Assembly (NCBI GenBank): GCA_016218915.1 | Contig: JACRCQ010000074.1 | Location: 236,148 to 300,147 of the forward strand | Origin: Deltaproteobacteria bacterium | GTDB lineage: Bacteria > Myxococcota_A > Polyangia > Polyangiales > Polyangiaceae | Length of the DNA: 64,000 nt | Direction of reading: 5' to 3' | Part shown: one piece after another, positions 32,607-41,618 of the stretch | Position numbering within the stretch: the stretch's first letter is position 1 | Layout: each line of letters starts with the position of its first letter | The notes under the pieces: model-generated | The model's database searches: none | Seen by the model: the letters and a program-made list of their open reading frames with translations, nothing else | Told to the model about the DNA's origin: nothing | Position numbers and translations under genes: made by a program

Positions 32607-33005
32607 ATGGATCTGTTCGTTGGCATTGCCCCGCTTCGCGCCGCCCTCGACTATCACCTGGAGCGCCACAACGTCCTGTCGTCCAACATCGCGCACGTCG
32701 ACACTCCCGGGTACGTGCCGCGCGATCTGGCCAGGATTCCCGCGAACGACTTTGCTTCCGCCCTGCACGTCGCGGTGACCGCGACCCAGCCCCTGCACAT
32801 GGCTGCTGGCTCGCTCACGCCCACCACCGGGCGCGTCTTCCAGGATCGGTGGGAGGGTGGAGGCAAGGACGGCAACTTCGTGTCGCTCGATCGGGAAGCA
32901 GGGAAGCTTGCGGCAAACCAGCTTCGCTACGACGTGACCTCAGCGATCATCACCGCGGAGTTCGCCGATCTGGCTTTTGCCGCCAGTGACGGGCGAACCG
33001 GATAG
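32607..33005 (+). CDS. flgB: FlgB proximal rod protein
   Basis: FlgB forms the proximal rod. The 132-residue protein starts with the rod signature LERHNVLSSNIAHVDTPGYVPRD and ends with the helix VTSAIITAEFADLAFA. The start is fixed by alignment with the family, although no ribosome binding site is visible. It opens the large plus-strand structural operon. Confidence 0.92.
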   Translation: MDLFVGIAPLRAALDYHLERHNVLSSNIAHVDTPGYVPRDLARIPANDFASALHVAVTATQPLHMAAGSLTPTTGRVFQDRWEGGGKDGNFVSLDREAGKLAANQLRYDVTSAIITAEFADLAFAASDGRTG

Positions 33006-33019
33006 AAGGAGGAAACTCG

Positions 33020-33439
33020 ATGTTGGGAGTCTTCAGCGCGATGGAAGTGGCTGCCTCCGGCCTTTCTTCAGAGCGCATCCGCATGAACACGATCGCGTCC
33101 AACCTCGCCAATGCGAGGACCACGCGCACCGACAAGGGTGGGCCCTACCACAGGCTCGACCCGGTCTTCGAAGCGGTTGCGCTGCGAAAAGGGGCCATGA
33201 CCGGCGGCGTGTCCCTGGCCCGCGTGCGCAGCATCAAAGAGGACGCGCGGGACCCTCAGCGCGTCTACGAGCCCGGGCATCCGGATGCCGACGCCCAGGG
33301 CTACGTCTCCTTTCCCAACGTCAACGTCGTGGAGGAGATGGTGAACATGATCACCGCTTCTCGCGCCTACGAGGCCGGAATCACCTCGATCGATTCGATC
33401 AAGGCGATGGCGCGCACTGCGATCGGGATCGCGCGATGA
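33020..33439 (+). CDS. flgC: FlgC proximal rod protein
   Basis: The 139-residue protein has the N-terminal rod signature FSAMEVAASGLSSERIRMNTIASNLANARTT and the C-terminal VNVVEEMVNMITASRAYEAGI. AGGAGGAAA lies directly upstream of the ATG. Its stop overlaps fliE by ATGA. Confidence 0.96.
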   Translation: MLGVFSAMEVAASGLSSERIRMNTIASNLANARTTRTDKGGPYHRLDPVFEAVALRKGAMTGGVSLARVRSIKEDARDPQRVYEPGHPDADAQGYVSFPNVNVVEEMVNMITASRAYEAGITSIDSIKAMARTAIGIAR

Positions 33440-33759
33440 CCGCGGTTCATCTCGCCCCGGTGGCGCAATCGCCTGCTCAGATCCGGCCGCTTGCCGACGG
33501 CGGCATGGCGCTGGAGCGCGGGGTTGGCGGCGCCGATGCGGTTCCATTTGCGGACTGGCTTCGAGACGCCCTGACCACGCATGAGACCCACGCGGCCTCG
33601 GCACAGAGAGCGGGCGAGGCATTTGCCGCAGGGAGCCTGGACGACATCCACGGCACGATGATCGCTCTGAAGGAAGCGGACATCGAGCTTCGTGTGATCG
33701 CGAACGTGCGCAACAAGATGCTGGATGCCTTCAACGATCTGATGCGGATGAGCGTGTAA
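33436..33759 (+). CDS. fliE: FliE MS-ring/rod junction protein
   Basis: FliE joins the MS ring to the rod. The 107-residue protein has the family C-terminus: GTMIALKEADIELRVIANVRNKMLDAFNDLMRMSV. The N-terminal half is variable. It is coupled to flgC and separated from fliF by a single base. Confidence 0.93.
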   Translation: MTAVHLAPVAQSPAQIRPLADGGMALERGVGGADAVPFADWLRDALTTHETHAASAQRAGEAFAAGSLDDIHGTMIALKEADIELRVIANVRNKMLDAFNDLMRMSV

Positions 33760-33760
33760 G

Positions 33761-35362
33761 ATGAAGGAAAAGGCCCTTGGTCTGTGGCACAAGGCACGAG
33801 AGTACTGGGCTTCGCTGTCCACGGCCCGACGCATATCGCTGCTCTTCCTCGTGAGCGTGGTGCTCTCCGGCGTCATCGCACTGTCGTACTTCGGCTCCCA
33901 GACCCGGTACGCGTACCTGTTCACCGACCTGAGCGCCGATGATGCAGCGGCCATGTCCGCCCGTCTCAAGGAGCTCAAGGTGCCTTTCCGCGTGGATTCC
34001 TCAGGTACCGCCTTGCAGGTGCCGGAGGAGCGCGTGCACGAAGTCCGCTTGCAGCTCGCCGGATTCGGCCTTCCCAGAGGTGGCGGCGTGGGCTTCGAGC
34101 TGTTCGACAAGACCCAGTTCGGTGCCACCGAGTTCGAGCAGCGCATCAATCTTCGACGGGCCCTCGAAGGGGAGCTGTCGCGAACCATATCCACCATTGC
34201 CGCTGTGCAGTCGGCTCGCGTGCACCTGGTGATGCCCGAGTCGAGCGTCTTTGCGGTTCGACAGGAAAAAGCCTCGGCGTCCGTGGTCCTGCGACTCCGC
34301 ACAGGACGCGCGTTCTCCAAGGCAGAAATCGCTTCCGTGGTGCACCTGATCACCGCAGCGGTCCCAGGCCTCACCCAGGATCGCGTCTCCGTGGTGAGCG
34401 CCGACGGTTTGACGCTCCACCGTCCACGCACCGACACCTCTGGGGGAGTCGGCGGTGCTGACGACAGCTTGCTCGAGAGGGAGAACGAGATTGGCGGCGC
34501 GCTGGAGCAGCACGTCCTCAGCCTCTTGGAACGTACAGTTGGCCCTGGACATGCGGAAGTCCGCATCCGGGTACAGCTCGACCCAGCAGCCCGCGAGCGA
34601 ACCGAAGAGCACTACGAGCCGAGCAAGACTGCGCTGCGAAGCGAGCAGAAGGTCGAAGAGCACTCCAATGGCGACAGCCCGAGCGTCGCCGGCGTGCCCG
34701 GCGCGCAGAGCAACCTTCCTGACACGGACCTGCAAGCCAATGCGGACTCCGAGGGGGGCGGCACAGCTCGCACCAGCTGGACCCGGAACTGGGAGGTCGA
34801 CAAGGTCACCGAGAAGACCAGCGTCCCAGCAGGCAAGATCGCCCGTCTCACCGTGGCTGCCCTGGTCGATGGAACCCAGCGTGACGTCGGTGGCCGTCAG
34901 GTTTGGCAGCCCCGTGACAAGGCTGAGCTCGATCGATTTGCCGAGCTGATCAAGGGTGCTGTGGGATTCGATGCGGTTCGCGGCGACGCGATCCAGATCG
35001 ACTCTGCCGAGTTCACCAAGGCAGCGGAAACCCGCCCGGCAACGGACATGGTCGACCCGGCCAAGCAAGCCCGCTGGATCTACATCGCCATCGGCGTGGG
35101 CGCTGTCGCCCTGCTGGCAACCATCATCCTGGTGACGCGCCGTCGCCCTGTGCATCAGCCGACCGCGGTCGCTGCCCTGGGGGCCGCGCAAGACACCATC
35201 GCATTGGAGGCAGGGCGGCCAGTGCGTGCCCTGCCGAAGCACCTGAGTCGGGAGGAAGCCACTGCGATTCGAGGCGAGGCGGTGCAGATGGCTGCGCGCG
35301 ATCCCGCCACGGCCGCCGTGATCCTGCGCGAGTGGCTCAACGCCCCTTCGAATGCAACCTGA
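33761..35362 (+). CDS. fliF: FliF MS-ring protein
   Basis: FliF forms the inner-membrane MS ring. The 533-residue protein has a first membrane helix at RISLLFLVSVVLSGVIALSYF. YLFTDLSADDAAAMSARLKE and FELFDKTQFGATEFEQRINLRRALEGELSRTI follow, and a second membrane helix is at WIYIAIGVGAVALLATIILV. The cytoplasmic tail (REEATAIRGEAVQMAARDPATAAVILREWL) is the FliG-binding segment. Confidence 0.97.
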   Translation: MKEKALGLWHKAREYWASLSTARRISLLFLVSVVLSGVIALSYFGSQTRYAYLFTDLSADDAAAMSARLKELKVPFRVDSSGTALQVPEERVHEVRLQLAGFGLPRGGGVGFELFDKTQFGATEFEQRINLRRALEGELSRTISTIAAVQSARVHLVMPESSVFAVRQEKASASVVLRLRTGRAFSKAEIASVVHLITAAVPGLTQDRVSVVSADGLTLHRPRTDTSGGVGGADDSLLERENEIGGALEQHVLSLLERTVGPGHAEVRIRVQLDPAARERTEEHYEPSKTALRSEQKVEEHSNGDSPSVAGVPGAQSNLPDTDLQANADSEGGGTARTSWTRNWEVDKVTEKTSVPAGKIARLTVAALVDGTQRDVGGRQVWQPRDKAELDRFAELIKGAVGFDAVRGDAIQIDSAEFTKAAETRPATDMVDPAKQARWIYIAIGVGAVALLATIILVTRRRPVHQPTAVAALGAAQDTIALEAGRPVRALPKHLSREEATAIRGEAVQMAARDPATAAVILREWLNAPSNAT

Positions 35363-35366
35363 CCGT

Positions 35367-35382
35367 CGGCATGGTTCTCGCA
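35367..35382 (+). promoter_or_regulatory. Weak candidate sigma-54 promoter before fliG
   Basis: CGGCATGGTTCTCGCA has the GG-N10-GC spacing and 9 of 12 matches. It lies in the only sizeable gap (54 nt) between fliF and fliG, about 35 nt before the fliG start. Chance matches of this quality are possible in GC-rich DNA. Confidence 0.3.
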
Positions 35383-35416
35383 ACCGCTGAACCTCTGATC
35401 CGGACAGGCAACCCCG

Positions 35417-36397
35417 ATGACGCTCACCGGCCCAGAGAAAGCTGTCCTCATGCTGCTGTCGCTCGACGAGAGCACGGCGGCTCCGATCGTCTCGGAGATG
35501 GACGGCGTCGACCTGCGGAAGCTGCGGGAGGTCGCAGCGCTGATGCGGGCGATTCCCGCGAGCTCGCTTGACGACGTCTACTCGGAGTTCGTGATGCGAG
35601 GCGAGGAGCTGGTCGCCGTGCCCCACGGCGGCGTGAGCTACCTGCGGAGGCTGGCAGCGAACGCGCTCGGCGAAACCCGGTCAGAAGAGATCTTCGTGGA
35701 TGCGCCGCAGTCCGGCATGGAGAAGCTGTCGCGCGCAGCGCCGAGCTCTGTGGCGGCCGTGCTCGAGAACGAGCATCCCCAGGTCGTGGCAGCGGTCCTG
35801 TCGCAGCTGGAGGCGGGCCGCGCAGCACGTGTCTTCGAAACGCTCAATCCCGAGATGCAGATGGCAGTGCTCCAGCGCCTCGGCATGATGAGCGAAGTCC
35901 CGGCCGGCTTGCTCGAGACCGTGGCTTCGGCGCTCTCCACCGAGCTTCCCCCTCCGGAGGCGGAAGCTGCCATCTCCGTGGACGGCGTGGCTCGCGCCGC
36001 TGCACTGGTCCGCAAGCTGGGCAAGGACACAGCCGCCGAGATGCTCGTGCGCCTTACCGACGAGAACGGTGAGCTGGCGAACCTCGTGCGCCAGGCCATG
36101 TTCACTTTCGAAGACCTGAAAGGCGTCGACAAGCGAGCGCTGCGCACGCTTCTCAAGGAGGTTCAGACCGACCGGCTCGTGCTCGCTCTCAAGACCGCGA
36201 GCGATCCTCTCAAGCAGCACGTCTTCAACAGCATGTCGACACGCGCGGCCGATCTGGTGCGCGACGACCTGGAAGCGCTTGGGAGCGTGCGTCTGGCAGA
36301 CGTGGAAGCTGCGCAGCGCGAGATCGTGGAGCTCGCCCTCATGCTCGAATCCAACGGAAGCATCACGCTGTGGAGTGATTCGGATGACATGGTTTGA
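35417..36397 (+). CDS. fliG: FliG motor switch protein
   Basis: FliG is the rotor component that interacts with MotA. The 326-residue protein contains the middle-domain EHPQ motif (LENEHPQVVAAVLSQL), then NLVRQAMFTFEDLKGVDKRALRTLLKEV and the C-terminal charged torque helix region STRAADLVRDDLEALGSVRLADVE. The length is normal. It overlaps fliH by 14 nt. Confidence 0.97.
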   Translation: MTLTGPEKAVLMLLSLDESTAAPIVSEMDGVDLRKLREVAALMRAIPASSLDDVYSEFVMRGEELVAVPHGGVSYLRRLAANALGETRSEEIFVDAPQSGMEKLSRAAPSSVAAVLENEHPQVVAAVLSQLEAGRAARVFETLNPEMQMAVLQRLGMMSEVPAGLLETVASALSTELPPPEAEAAISVDGVARAAALVRKLGKDTAAEMLVRLTDENGELANLVRQAMFTFEDLKGVDKRALRTLLKEVQTDRLVLALKTASDPLKQHVFNSMSTRAADLVRDDLEALGSVRLADVEAAQREIVELALMLESNGSITLWSDSDDMV

Positions 36398-37103
36398 CAG
36401 GCAACCCAAGGCTGCACCCTCTCCTGCCCCTTTCGCAAACCGAGGGAGCAGCCGACGCGCCATGCCAGCGTGGATCGTGGCACAGAGCGCGGAGAGCACG
36501 GTGCAGTCCGGCATCTTCCCATTGCGGGGGAATGCAGCACAGCCCGCGCCCTCCCCTGTGGAGCACCATGAGCCGGAGCCCGCTCCGATCCACCCCATGC
36601 CTGCTGCCGAATCCATGCGTCCCCCGGAGCACGTCTCGTTCGTGCCTCCGACCCCGATGGCGTCCTCACAGCCCGATCCAGCGCTGAGCGAAGCGCTCGA
36701 GCGCTGCATCGCCGATCTGGTGCACGTGCGAACCCGCGTGCTCAAGCAGTCCGAGCAACAGCTCGTGGCGCTTGCGGCCCGGATCGCCCGGAGGGTCATA
36801 GGACGCGAGATTGCCGAGGATCCGAGGATCCTGATGGACCTTGCCACAGAGGGCATCGAGGCGCTGGTCAGCCGTGATCAGACCACGGTGCGCGTGGGCG
36901 ACTGGATGGATGAGCGCGCCTTCGAGTCGTTCCGCGCTCGCTTGCAGGCACAGCGCCCTGGCTGCCGCGTGGTCCAGGATTCATCCATCGGGCCTGGCGG
37001 ATGCATCGTGGAGACCGACATGGGGAAGGTCGACGAATCGGTGGATACGCGATTGGCGAATGTCCTCGCCGGCCTTCCCACACAGGAGACGACGCACAAG
37101 TGA
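36384..37103 (+). CDS. fliH: FliH flagellar export regulator
   Basis: FliH binds the FliI ATPase. The 239-residue protein has a Pro/Ala-rich N-terminal half. A C-terminal FliH/HrpE-like domain follows: LVALAARIARRVIGREIAEDP, TTVRVGDWMDERAFESFRARL and IGPGGCIVETDMGKVDESVDTRLANVL. The ATG inside the end of fliG with TGGAG upstream is taken as start. The stop overlaps the GTG of fliI. Confidence 0.9.
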   Translation: MTWFDRQPKAAPSPAPFANRGSSRRAMPAWIVAQSAESTVQSGIFPLRGNAAQPAPSPVEHHEPEPAPIHPMPAAESMRPPEHVSFVPPTPMASSQPDPALSEALERCIADLVHVRTRVLKQSEQQLVALAARIARRVIGREIAEDPRILMDLATEGIEALVSRDQTTVRVGDWMDERAFESFRARLQAQRPGCRVVQDSSIGPGGCIVETDMGKVDESVDTRLANVLAGLPTQETTHK

Positions 37104-38431
37104 GTGAAGTCCTACGTCTGGACAAGTACGCCCGCGCGGTGTCTGTGGCCCCCCCGCATCGGCCCACCGGCGTCGTGCTCGAGGTCGTGGGTCTGGTCGT
37201 GGAGGTCGGAGGCCTCCAGGCCGGAGTCGGCGACATCCTCGAGGTGGCCACCGATCGCGAGCACCCCTTGGGCCTCGAGGTGATCGGCTTCCGCTCCGGA
37301 AGGCTGCTCGCCACGCCGCTCGGCGCGATCACAGGGGTCCATCCGGGAGCCACCGTGGTCAAGTCCGGGCGCGGGTCGACGGTCGGGGTGGGGATGGGAA
37401 TGCTGGGAAGGGTCGTGGACGCATTTGGCACTCCGATCGATGGAATGCCTGCGCCAGAGACCGAGGAATACTACCCGGTGCATGCGCCTCCGCCGCATCC
37501 GTTTGCACGGCGTCCGATCGAGACGCCGCTCGAGACCGGGCTGCGCGCGCTCGACGGGCTGCTCACGCTTGGACGCGGGCAGAGGATCGGCATCTTTGCG
37601 GGAGCAGGCGTGGGCAAGAGCACGCTGCTCGGCATGATCTGCCGCTCGACGCAGGCGGATGCGACGGTGATCGGCTTGATTGGCGAGCGAGGCAGGGAAG
37701 TCAACGACTTCGTGCGTGCAGCGCTGGGCAAGGAAGGGTTGAAGCGCTCGCTTGTCGTTGCGGCCACGAGCGATCAGCCGCCGTTGGTGCGAGCGCGCGG
37801 CGCCGAGACCGCGACTGCGGTTGCAGAATACCTGCGCGATCAGGGCCTCAACGTGCTGCTGGTCATGGATTCTCTCACGCGATACGCCATGGCGCTGCGC
37901 GAAGCAGCGCTGGCATCGGGTGAGCCCCCGGCGACCAAGGGCTACCCACCCTCGGTCTTTGCGGCGCTTCCGCGGCTGGTCGAGCGTGCAGGAACCTCGA
38001 GCGGCCCAGGCGTGATCACAGCGTTCTACACGGTGCTGGTGGAGGGCGACGATCTGTCGGACCCGGTAGCAGACGCCACACGAAGCCTGCTCGACGGACA
38101 CATCGTGCTGAGCCGGGCCCTGGCCGAGCGCGGGCACTACCCAGCCGTGGACGTACTGCAGAGCGTGTCGAGGCTCGCCAGCGCGGTTGCGGCGCCAGAG
38201 ACCATCCGCGACGCGATCGCGCTTCGCGACATGCTGGCATCCTACCGGGAGGCCATCGATCTGGTCCAGGTAGGTGCCTACGTGGCGGGAACCGATCCCA
38301 GGGTCGATCTGGCGCTGCGCATGGTTCCTCACATCGACGCATTCCTGCGTCAGGACTCGGACAGCCGGGTTGCCATGACCGAGACCCTGGCGCGCATGCG
38401 CGAGATCGCATCTGCAGCTGACAACCGGTGA
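37100..38431 (+). CDS. fliI: FliI flagellar export ATPase
   Basis: The 443-residue F1-beta-like ATPase has Walker A GAGVGKST, GLIGERGREVNDFV and the Walker B region VLLVMDSLTRYAMALREAALASGEPPATKGYPPSVFAALPRLVERAG. This is nearly consensus. The GTG start overlaps the fliH stop (GTGA), with AGGAG about 10 nt upstream. Confidence 0.97.
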   Translation: MSEVLRLDKYARAVSVAPPHRPTGVVLEVVGLVVEVGGLQAGVGDILEVATDREHPLGLEVIGFRSGRLLATPLGAITGVHPGATVVKSGRGSTVGVGMGMLGRVVDAFGTPIDGMPAPETEEYYPVHAPPPHPFARRPIETPLETGLRALDGLLTLGRGQRIGIFAGAGVGKSTLLGMICRSTQADATVIGLIGERGREVNDFVRAALGKEGLKRSLVVAATSDQPPLVRARGAETATAVAEYLRDQGLNVLLVMDSLTRYAMALREAALASGEPPATKGYPPSVFAALPRLVERAGTSSGPGVITAFYTVLVEGDDLSDPVADATRSLLDGHIVLSRALAERGHYPAVDVLQSVSRLASAVAAPETIRDAIALRDMLASYREAIDLVQVGAYVAGTDPRVDLALRMVPHIDAFLRQDSDSRVAMTETLARMREIASAADNR

Positions 38432-38444
38432 GTGAGGTCTTGCC

Positions 38445-38912
38445 ATGCCAGGCCAGGAAAAGAGGCTTCGAAGGCTCCAGCGGCTCTCCGAGCTGATTCG
38501 TCGCAAGCTCGACCAGGCCGTGGCCGCCCTGGCCCAGGCGCAGCGTGCACAGCAGGAAGCCCGCGACGCCCTGGCGTCCGTTACGCAGCAGTTCCACGAC
38601 GCCATCGAGGAGGCGAGCACCGCGCTGGGCAACGGCGCGCACGCCGAGCAGTGGAGGATCCGCCACGCGTGGCAGGAGACCCTTCGGACCCGCGTGCAGG
38701 CCGCCAGTGCGCTCCTGGAAGCGCGGGGAGGCGAAGTGGTGGAAGCGCGGACGCGGGTGCTCGTGGCCAATGAGGACCTGCAGAAGCTCAACGCCCTGAT
38801 CCAGCGCGTGCGGGCCTGCCAGCAGCTCGAGGACAACCGGCTGGAGCGCAGGGCGGAAGACGCGACCTACGCGGCGCTTGCAGCGCTCTCCTGCAAGCAA
38901 GCAGCGTCATGA
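38445..38912 (+). CDS. fliJ: FliJ-like flagellar export chaperone
   Basis: This 155-residue protein is mainly coiled coil (RRLQRLSELIRRKLDQAVAAL, LLEARGGEVVEARTRVLVANEDLQKL). FliJ proteins are divergent, so the name rests on size, coiled-coil content and position between fliI and the FliK-like gene. Its stop overlaps the next ATG by ATGA. Confidence 0.75.
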   Translation: MPGQEKRLRRLQRLSELIRRKLDQAVAALAQAQRAQQEARDALASVTQQFHDAIEEASTALGNGAHAEQWRIRHAWQETLRTRVQAASALLEARGGEVVEARTRVLVANEDLQKLNALIQRVRACQQLEDNRLERRAEDATYAALAALSCKQAAS

Positions 38913-39508
38913 ACACGTCAGGCTCCGGCTTCCTCGCCCCTCTCGGCAACGACCTTCCCAGGCCAGAGGAACCCGACAGCCGTCAGCGCGACGAGGTGGC
39001 GTCCATGGTCTTCGCGGCGCTTTTCGCCTGCCCGGCGCCTCCGCCGCCACTTCCTGCCCCTGAGCTCGCTCCGACCCACGCTGCCCCTGCGGTCGCGACG
39101 ACCTCATGGCACCCTGCCGCCAGCCCGATGACGCCCGCTGTGCAGGGATCGTCGTCTTCCGCGATCGTGACCCACATCGATTCCGAGGTGCTCGGCCGCG
39201 TTCAAGTCGCGGTCGATCAGGTGGGCACCACGGTGCGGGTCGTGGTGACAGCCGAGCGTTCCGACGTGCTCAGCGCGATGCAGGCGCGCAAGGGGCAGCT
39301 GCTGGGGCAGCTACAAGCAGCGGGACTGTCGGTCGGATCGCTTTCGCTGGTCCGGGGAGAGGCAGTCGGCATCAGTCTTGCTCAAGAACGGTCAACCGGA
39401 ACGACCCCATTGCCGCGAAAGCGCCAGGGGGGCGAATCCAGTGAAGAGGCCGAAGACCCTGTGCGCAAGCGCCGGGGACGAGCCCGAGCGGTCAACCTGA
39501 CAGGATGA
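38909..39508 (+). CDS. fliK: Very short FliK-like hook-length control protein
   Basis: Residues about 90-155 fit the FliK C-terminal (Flg_hook) domain: SEVLGRVQVAVDQVGTTVRVVVTAERSDVLSAM, GQLLGQLQAAGLSVGSLSL. The whole protein is only 199 residues, whereas FliK is usually 350 or more because its N-terminal part acts as the ruler. The tail is rich in Lys/Arg. Its place between fliJ and flgD is the standard fliK position. A start at 38909 overlaps fliJ. Confidence 0.75.
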   Translation: MNTSGSGFLAPLGNDLPRPEEPDSRQRDEVASMVFAALFACPAPPPPLPAPELAPTHAAPAVATTSWHPAASPMTPAVQGSSSSAIVTHIDSEVLGRVQVAVDQVGTTVRVVVTAERSDVLSAMQARKGQLLGQLQAAGLSVGSLSLVRGEAVGISLAQERSTGTTPLPRKRQGGESSEEAEDPVRKRRGRARAVNLTG

Positions 39509-39532
39509 TCGCTCCGAGCGTGGAGCTTGGTC

Positions 39533-40225
39533 ATGGCGGGTGAGATCAACAACGTAGGCAGCACGAGCGCTTCATCAGGGCTCACCTCCGCGCTGGGCGG
39601 TGGCAGCAGCGCGCTTGGTCAGGACGCATTCCTCAAGCTGCTGGTCGCGCAAATCTCCCACCAGGACCCGCTCAAGCCGATGGATGACACGGCGTTCGTG
39701 GCGCAGCTCGCGCAGTTCTCGTCGCTCGAGCAGGCCATATCGACCAACGCGAAGCTCGACTTCCTCGCCTTGCAGCAGCGCGGCGTGGCCAACACCGAGA
39801 TGGCTGTGCTGGTGGGCAAGAATGTGACGGTCAAGGGGGACAAGGTACGGCTGGATGGTCAGAACCTGGCGGTACCGGTGAACTTCACGCTGGATGGTGA
39901 TGCGACGACCGTGGCGGTGACGATCAAGGACGCCCAGGGCAAGACGGTACGGACTATGCAGTTGGGACAGCAGCAAGCAGGTCTGGTGAAGATCAACTGG
40001 GACGGGAAAGACGATAACGGCATGACGCTGCCCACGGGAACGTACTCGGTATCAATCGAAGCGAAAGCCGATGGCGGTGCCCCGGTTGGATACACCCAGG
40101 AATGCTCGGGCGTGTTGAAGTCGGTGTCGTTTGCAAATGGGTATCCGCTTCTGGAACTCGACACCGGGGTGACAGCTCCGGCGTCGGACCTGCTCAAGGT
40201 CAACGACCAAGGCAAGGTGCCGTGA
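39533..40225 (+). CDS. flgD: FlgD hook scaffold protein
   Basis: FlgD caps the growing hook. The 230-residue protein has the signature LGQDAFLKLLVAQISHQDPLKPMDDTAFVAQLAQFSSLEQ and a C-terminal FLN-like/tudor part with NWDGKDDNGMTLPTGTYSV. The ATG with GGAG 7 nt upstream is preferred over an in-frame TTG two codons earlier. Confidence 0.96.
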   Translation: MAGEINNVGSTSASSGLTSALGGGSSALGQDAFLKLLVAQISHQDPLKPMDDTAFVAQLAQFSSLEQAISTNAKLDFLALQQRGVANTEMAVLVGKNVTVKGDKVRLDGQNLAVPVNFTLDGDATTVAVTIKDAQGKTVRTMQLGQQQAGLVKINWDGKDDNGMTLPTGTYSVSIEAKADGGAPVGYTQECSGVLKSVSFANGYPLLELDTGVTAPASDLLKVNDQGKVP

Positions 40226-40285
40226 GCTCGTAGCCAGGCGGTGGGAGTGTTCCGGACGCAGCGAAAAGGCTGACAGGAGGAGACA

Positions 40286-41581
40286 ATGTCGATTCTTCAG
40301 ACGATGTACACAGGAGTGACGGGGATCGCCGCAGAAGGCGACACGTTGGGCATGATTGGCGACAACATCGCCAACGTAAACACGGTCGGCTTCAAGGGCC
40401 AACGAGCGATCTTCGAGGATATGCTCGGGCACTCGATCACCGCCGGTACGTCGTCGGCGCTTCCAGGGTCCGGTGTGCGCCTCGCCCAGATCCAGCAGCT
40501 CTTCACCCAGGGCTCGCTGTCGACCACGGGTGTGTCCACCGACCTGGCCCTCAACGGAGACGGATTCTTCGTCGTGAAGGGCACGGTCGAGGGCGTAGCC
40601 GGCAACTTCTACACCCGCGCCGGCCAGTTCAAGATCGACAACGCCGGACTCCTGGTGAACCCCGAGGGGCTGCAGGTCCAGGGCTACGCCGCCAATCCGG
40701 ATGGCACCCTGTCGGCCGCTGTCAGCTCCCTGAAGGTTCCGACCGCTGCGCTCCCTCCTCTGGCCTCGACCAAGATGGGATTCGTCTCGAATCTCGACAG
40801 CACTTCCACTGTGCCGACCGCTGCGTGGGATGCCCAGAATCCGGGTGCCACCTCCAACTTCTCGACCTCGATTACGGTGTACGACTCGCTCGGCAAGTCG
40901 CACAGCCTCCAGGTCTACTTCCGCAAGACCGCGGCGAACACGTGGGACTACCATGTGCTCGCCAACAGCAGCGAGATCCAGGGCGGCCTCAACACCTACA
41001 CCGAAGTGGGCGCCGGCTCCCTGAGCTTCACCACCAGCGGTGCGCTCAACACGGTCACCACCACTACGCCCGTGTCCGCCAACTTCATCGGCGCTGCGCC
41101 CGGCCAGGCGATCGCCATCAACTTCGGGACCTCGATCGGCGCCGGTGGCACCGGCCTCGACGGAATGACCCAGTTCGCGTCTGCCTCCAACGTCTCGAGC
41201 CAGACCCAGAACGGGTACACGTCGGGCGACCTCGCAGGCGTGAGCGTCGACGGAACCGGCCTGGTCAAAGGCCTGTACACGAACGGCCAGAAGCTCTCCA
41301 TCGGCCAGCTGGCGATCGGGAAGTTCCGAGCCAACGAGTCTCTGGGACGCTGCGGCCACAATCTGTGGATCGAGACCCGGGACAGCGGCCAGGTCGCGAT
41401 GGGCACTGCGGGCAGCGGTGGCCGTGGCGCTGTGTCCGCGGGAACCCTCGAAGCTTCCAACGTGGACCTGGCGCAGCAGTTCGTGGACTTGATTGCTCAC
41501 CAGCGCGCCTTCCAGGCGAACTCCAAGACCATCACGACAGCGGACGAGATGCTGCAGGAGCTCGTAAACCTCAAGCGGTAA
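40286..41581 (+). CDS. flgE: FlgE hook protein
   Basis: The 431-residue hook protein starts SILQTMYTGVTGIAAEGDTLGMIGDNIANVNTVGFKGQRA and ends LAQQFVDLIAHQRAFQANSKTITTADEMLQELVNLKR. The central region carries the usual variable hook domains. AGGAGGAGA precedes the ATG. Confidence 0.97.
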   Translation: MSILQTMYTGVTGIAAEGDTLGMIGDNIANVNTVGFKGQRAIFEDMLGHSITAGTSSALPGSGVRLAQIQQLFTQGSLSTTGVSTDLALNGDGFFVVKGTVEGVAGNFYTRAGQFKIDNAGLLVNPEGLQVQGYAANPDGTLSAAVSSLKVPTAALPPLASTKMGFVSNLDSTSTVPTAAWDAQNPGATSNFSTSITVYDSLGKSHSLQVYFRKTAANTWDYHVLANSSEIQGGLNTYTEVGAGSLSFTTSGALNTVTTTTPVSANFIGAAPGQAIAINFGTSIGAGGTGLDGMTQFASASNVSSQTQNGYTSGDLAGVSVDGTGLVKGLYTNGQKLSIGQLAIGKFRANESLGRCGHNLWIETRDSGQVAMGTAGSGGRGAVSAGTLEASNVDLAQQFVDLIAHQRAFQANSKTITTADEMLQELVNLKR

Positions 41582-41618
41582 TCTGCTGACGCCGGCTTCG
41601 ACGTGACAGGGGTTTTCC

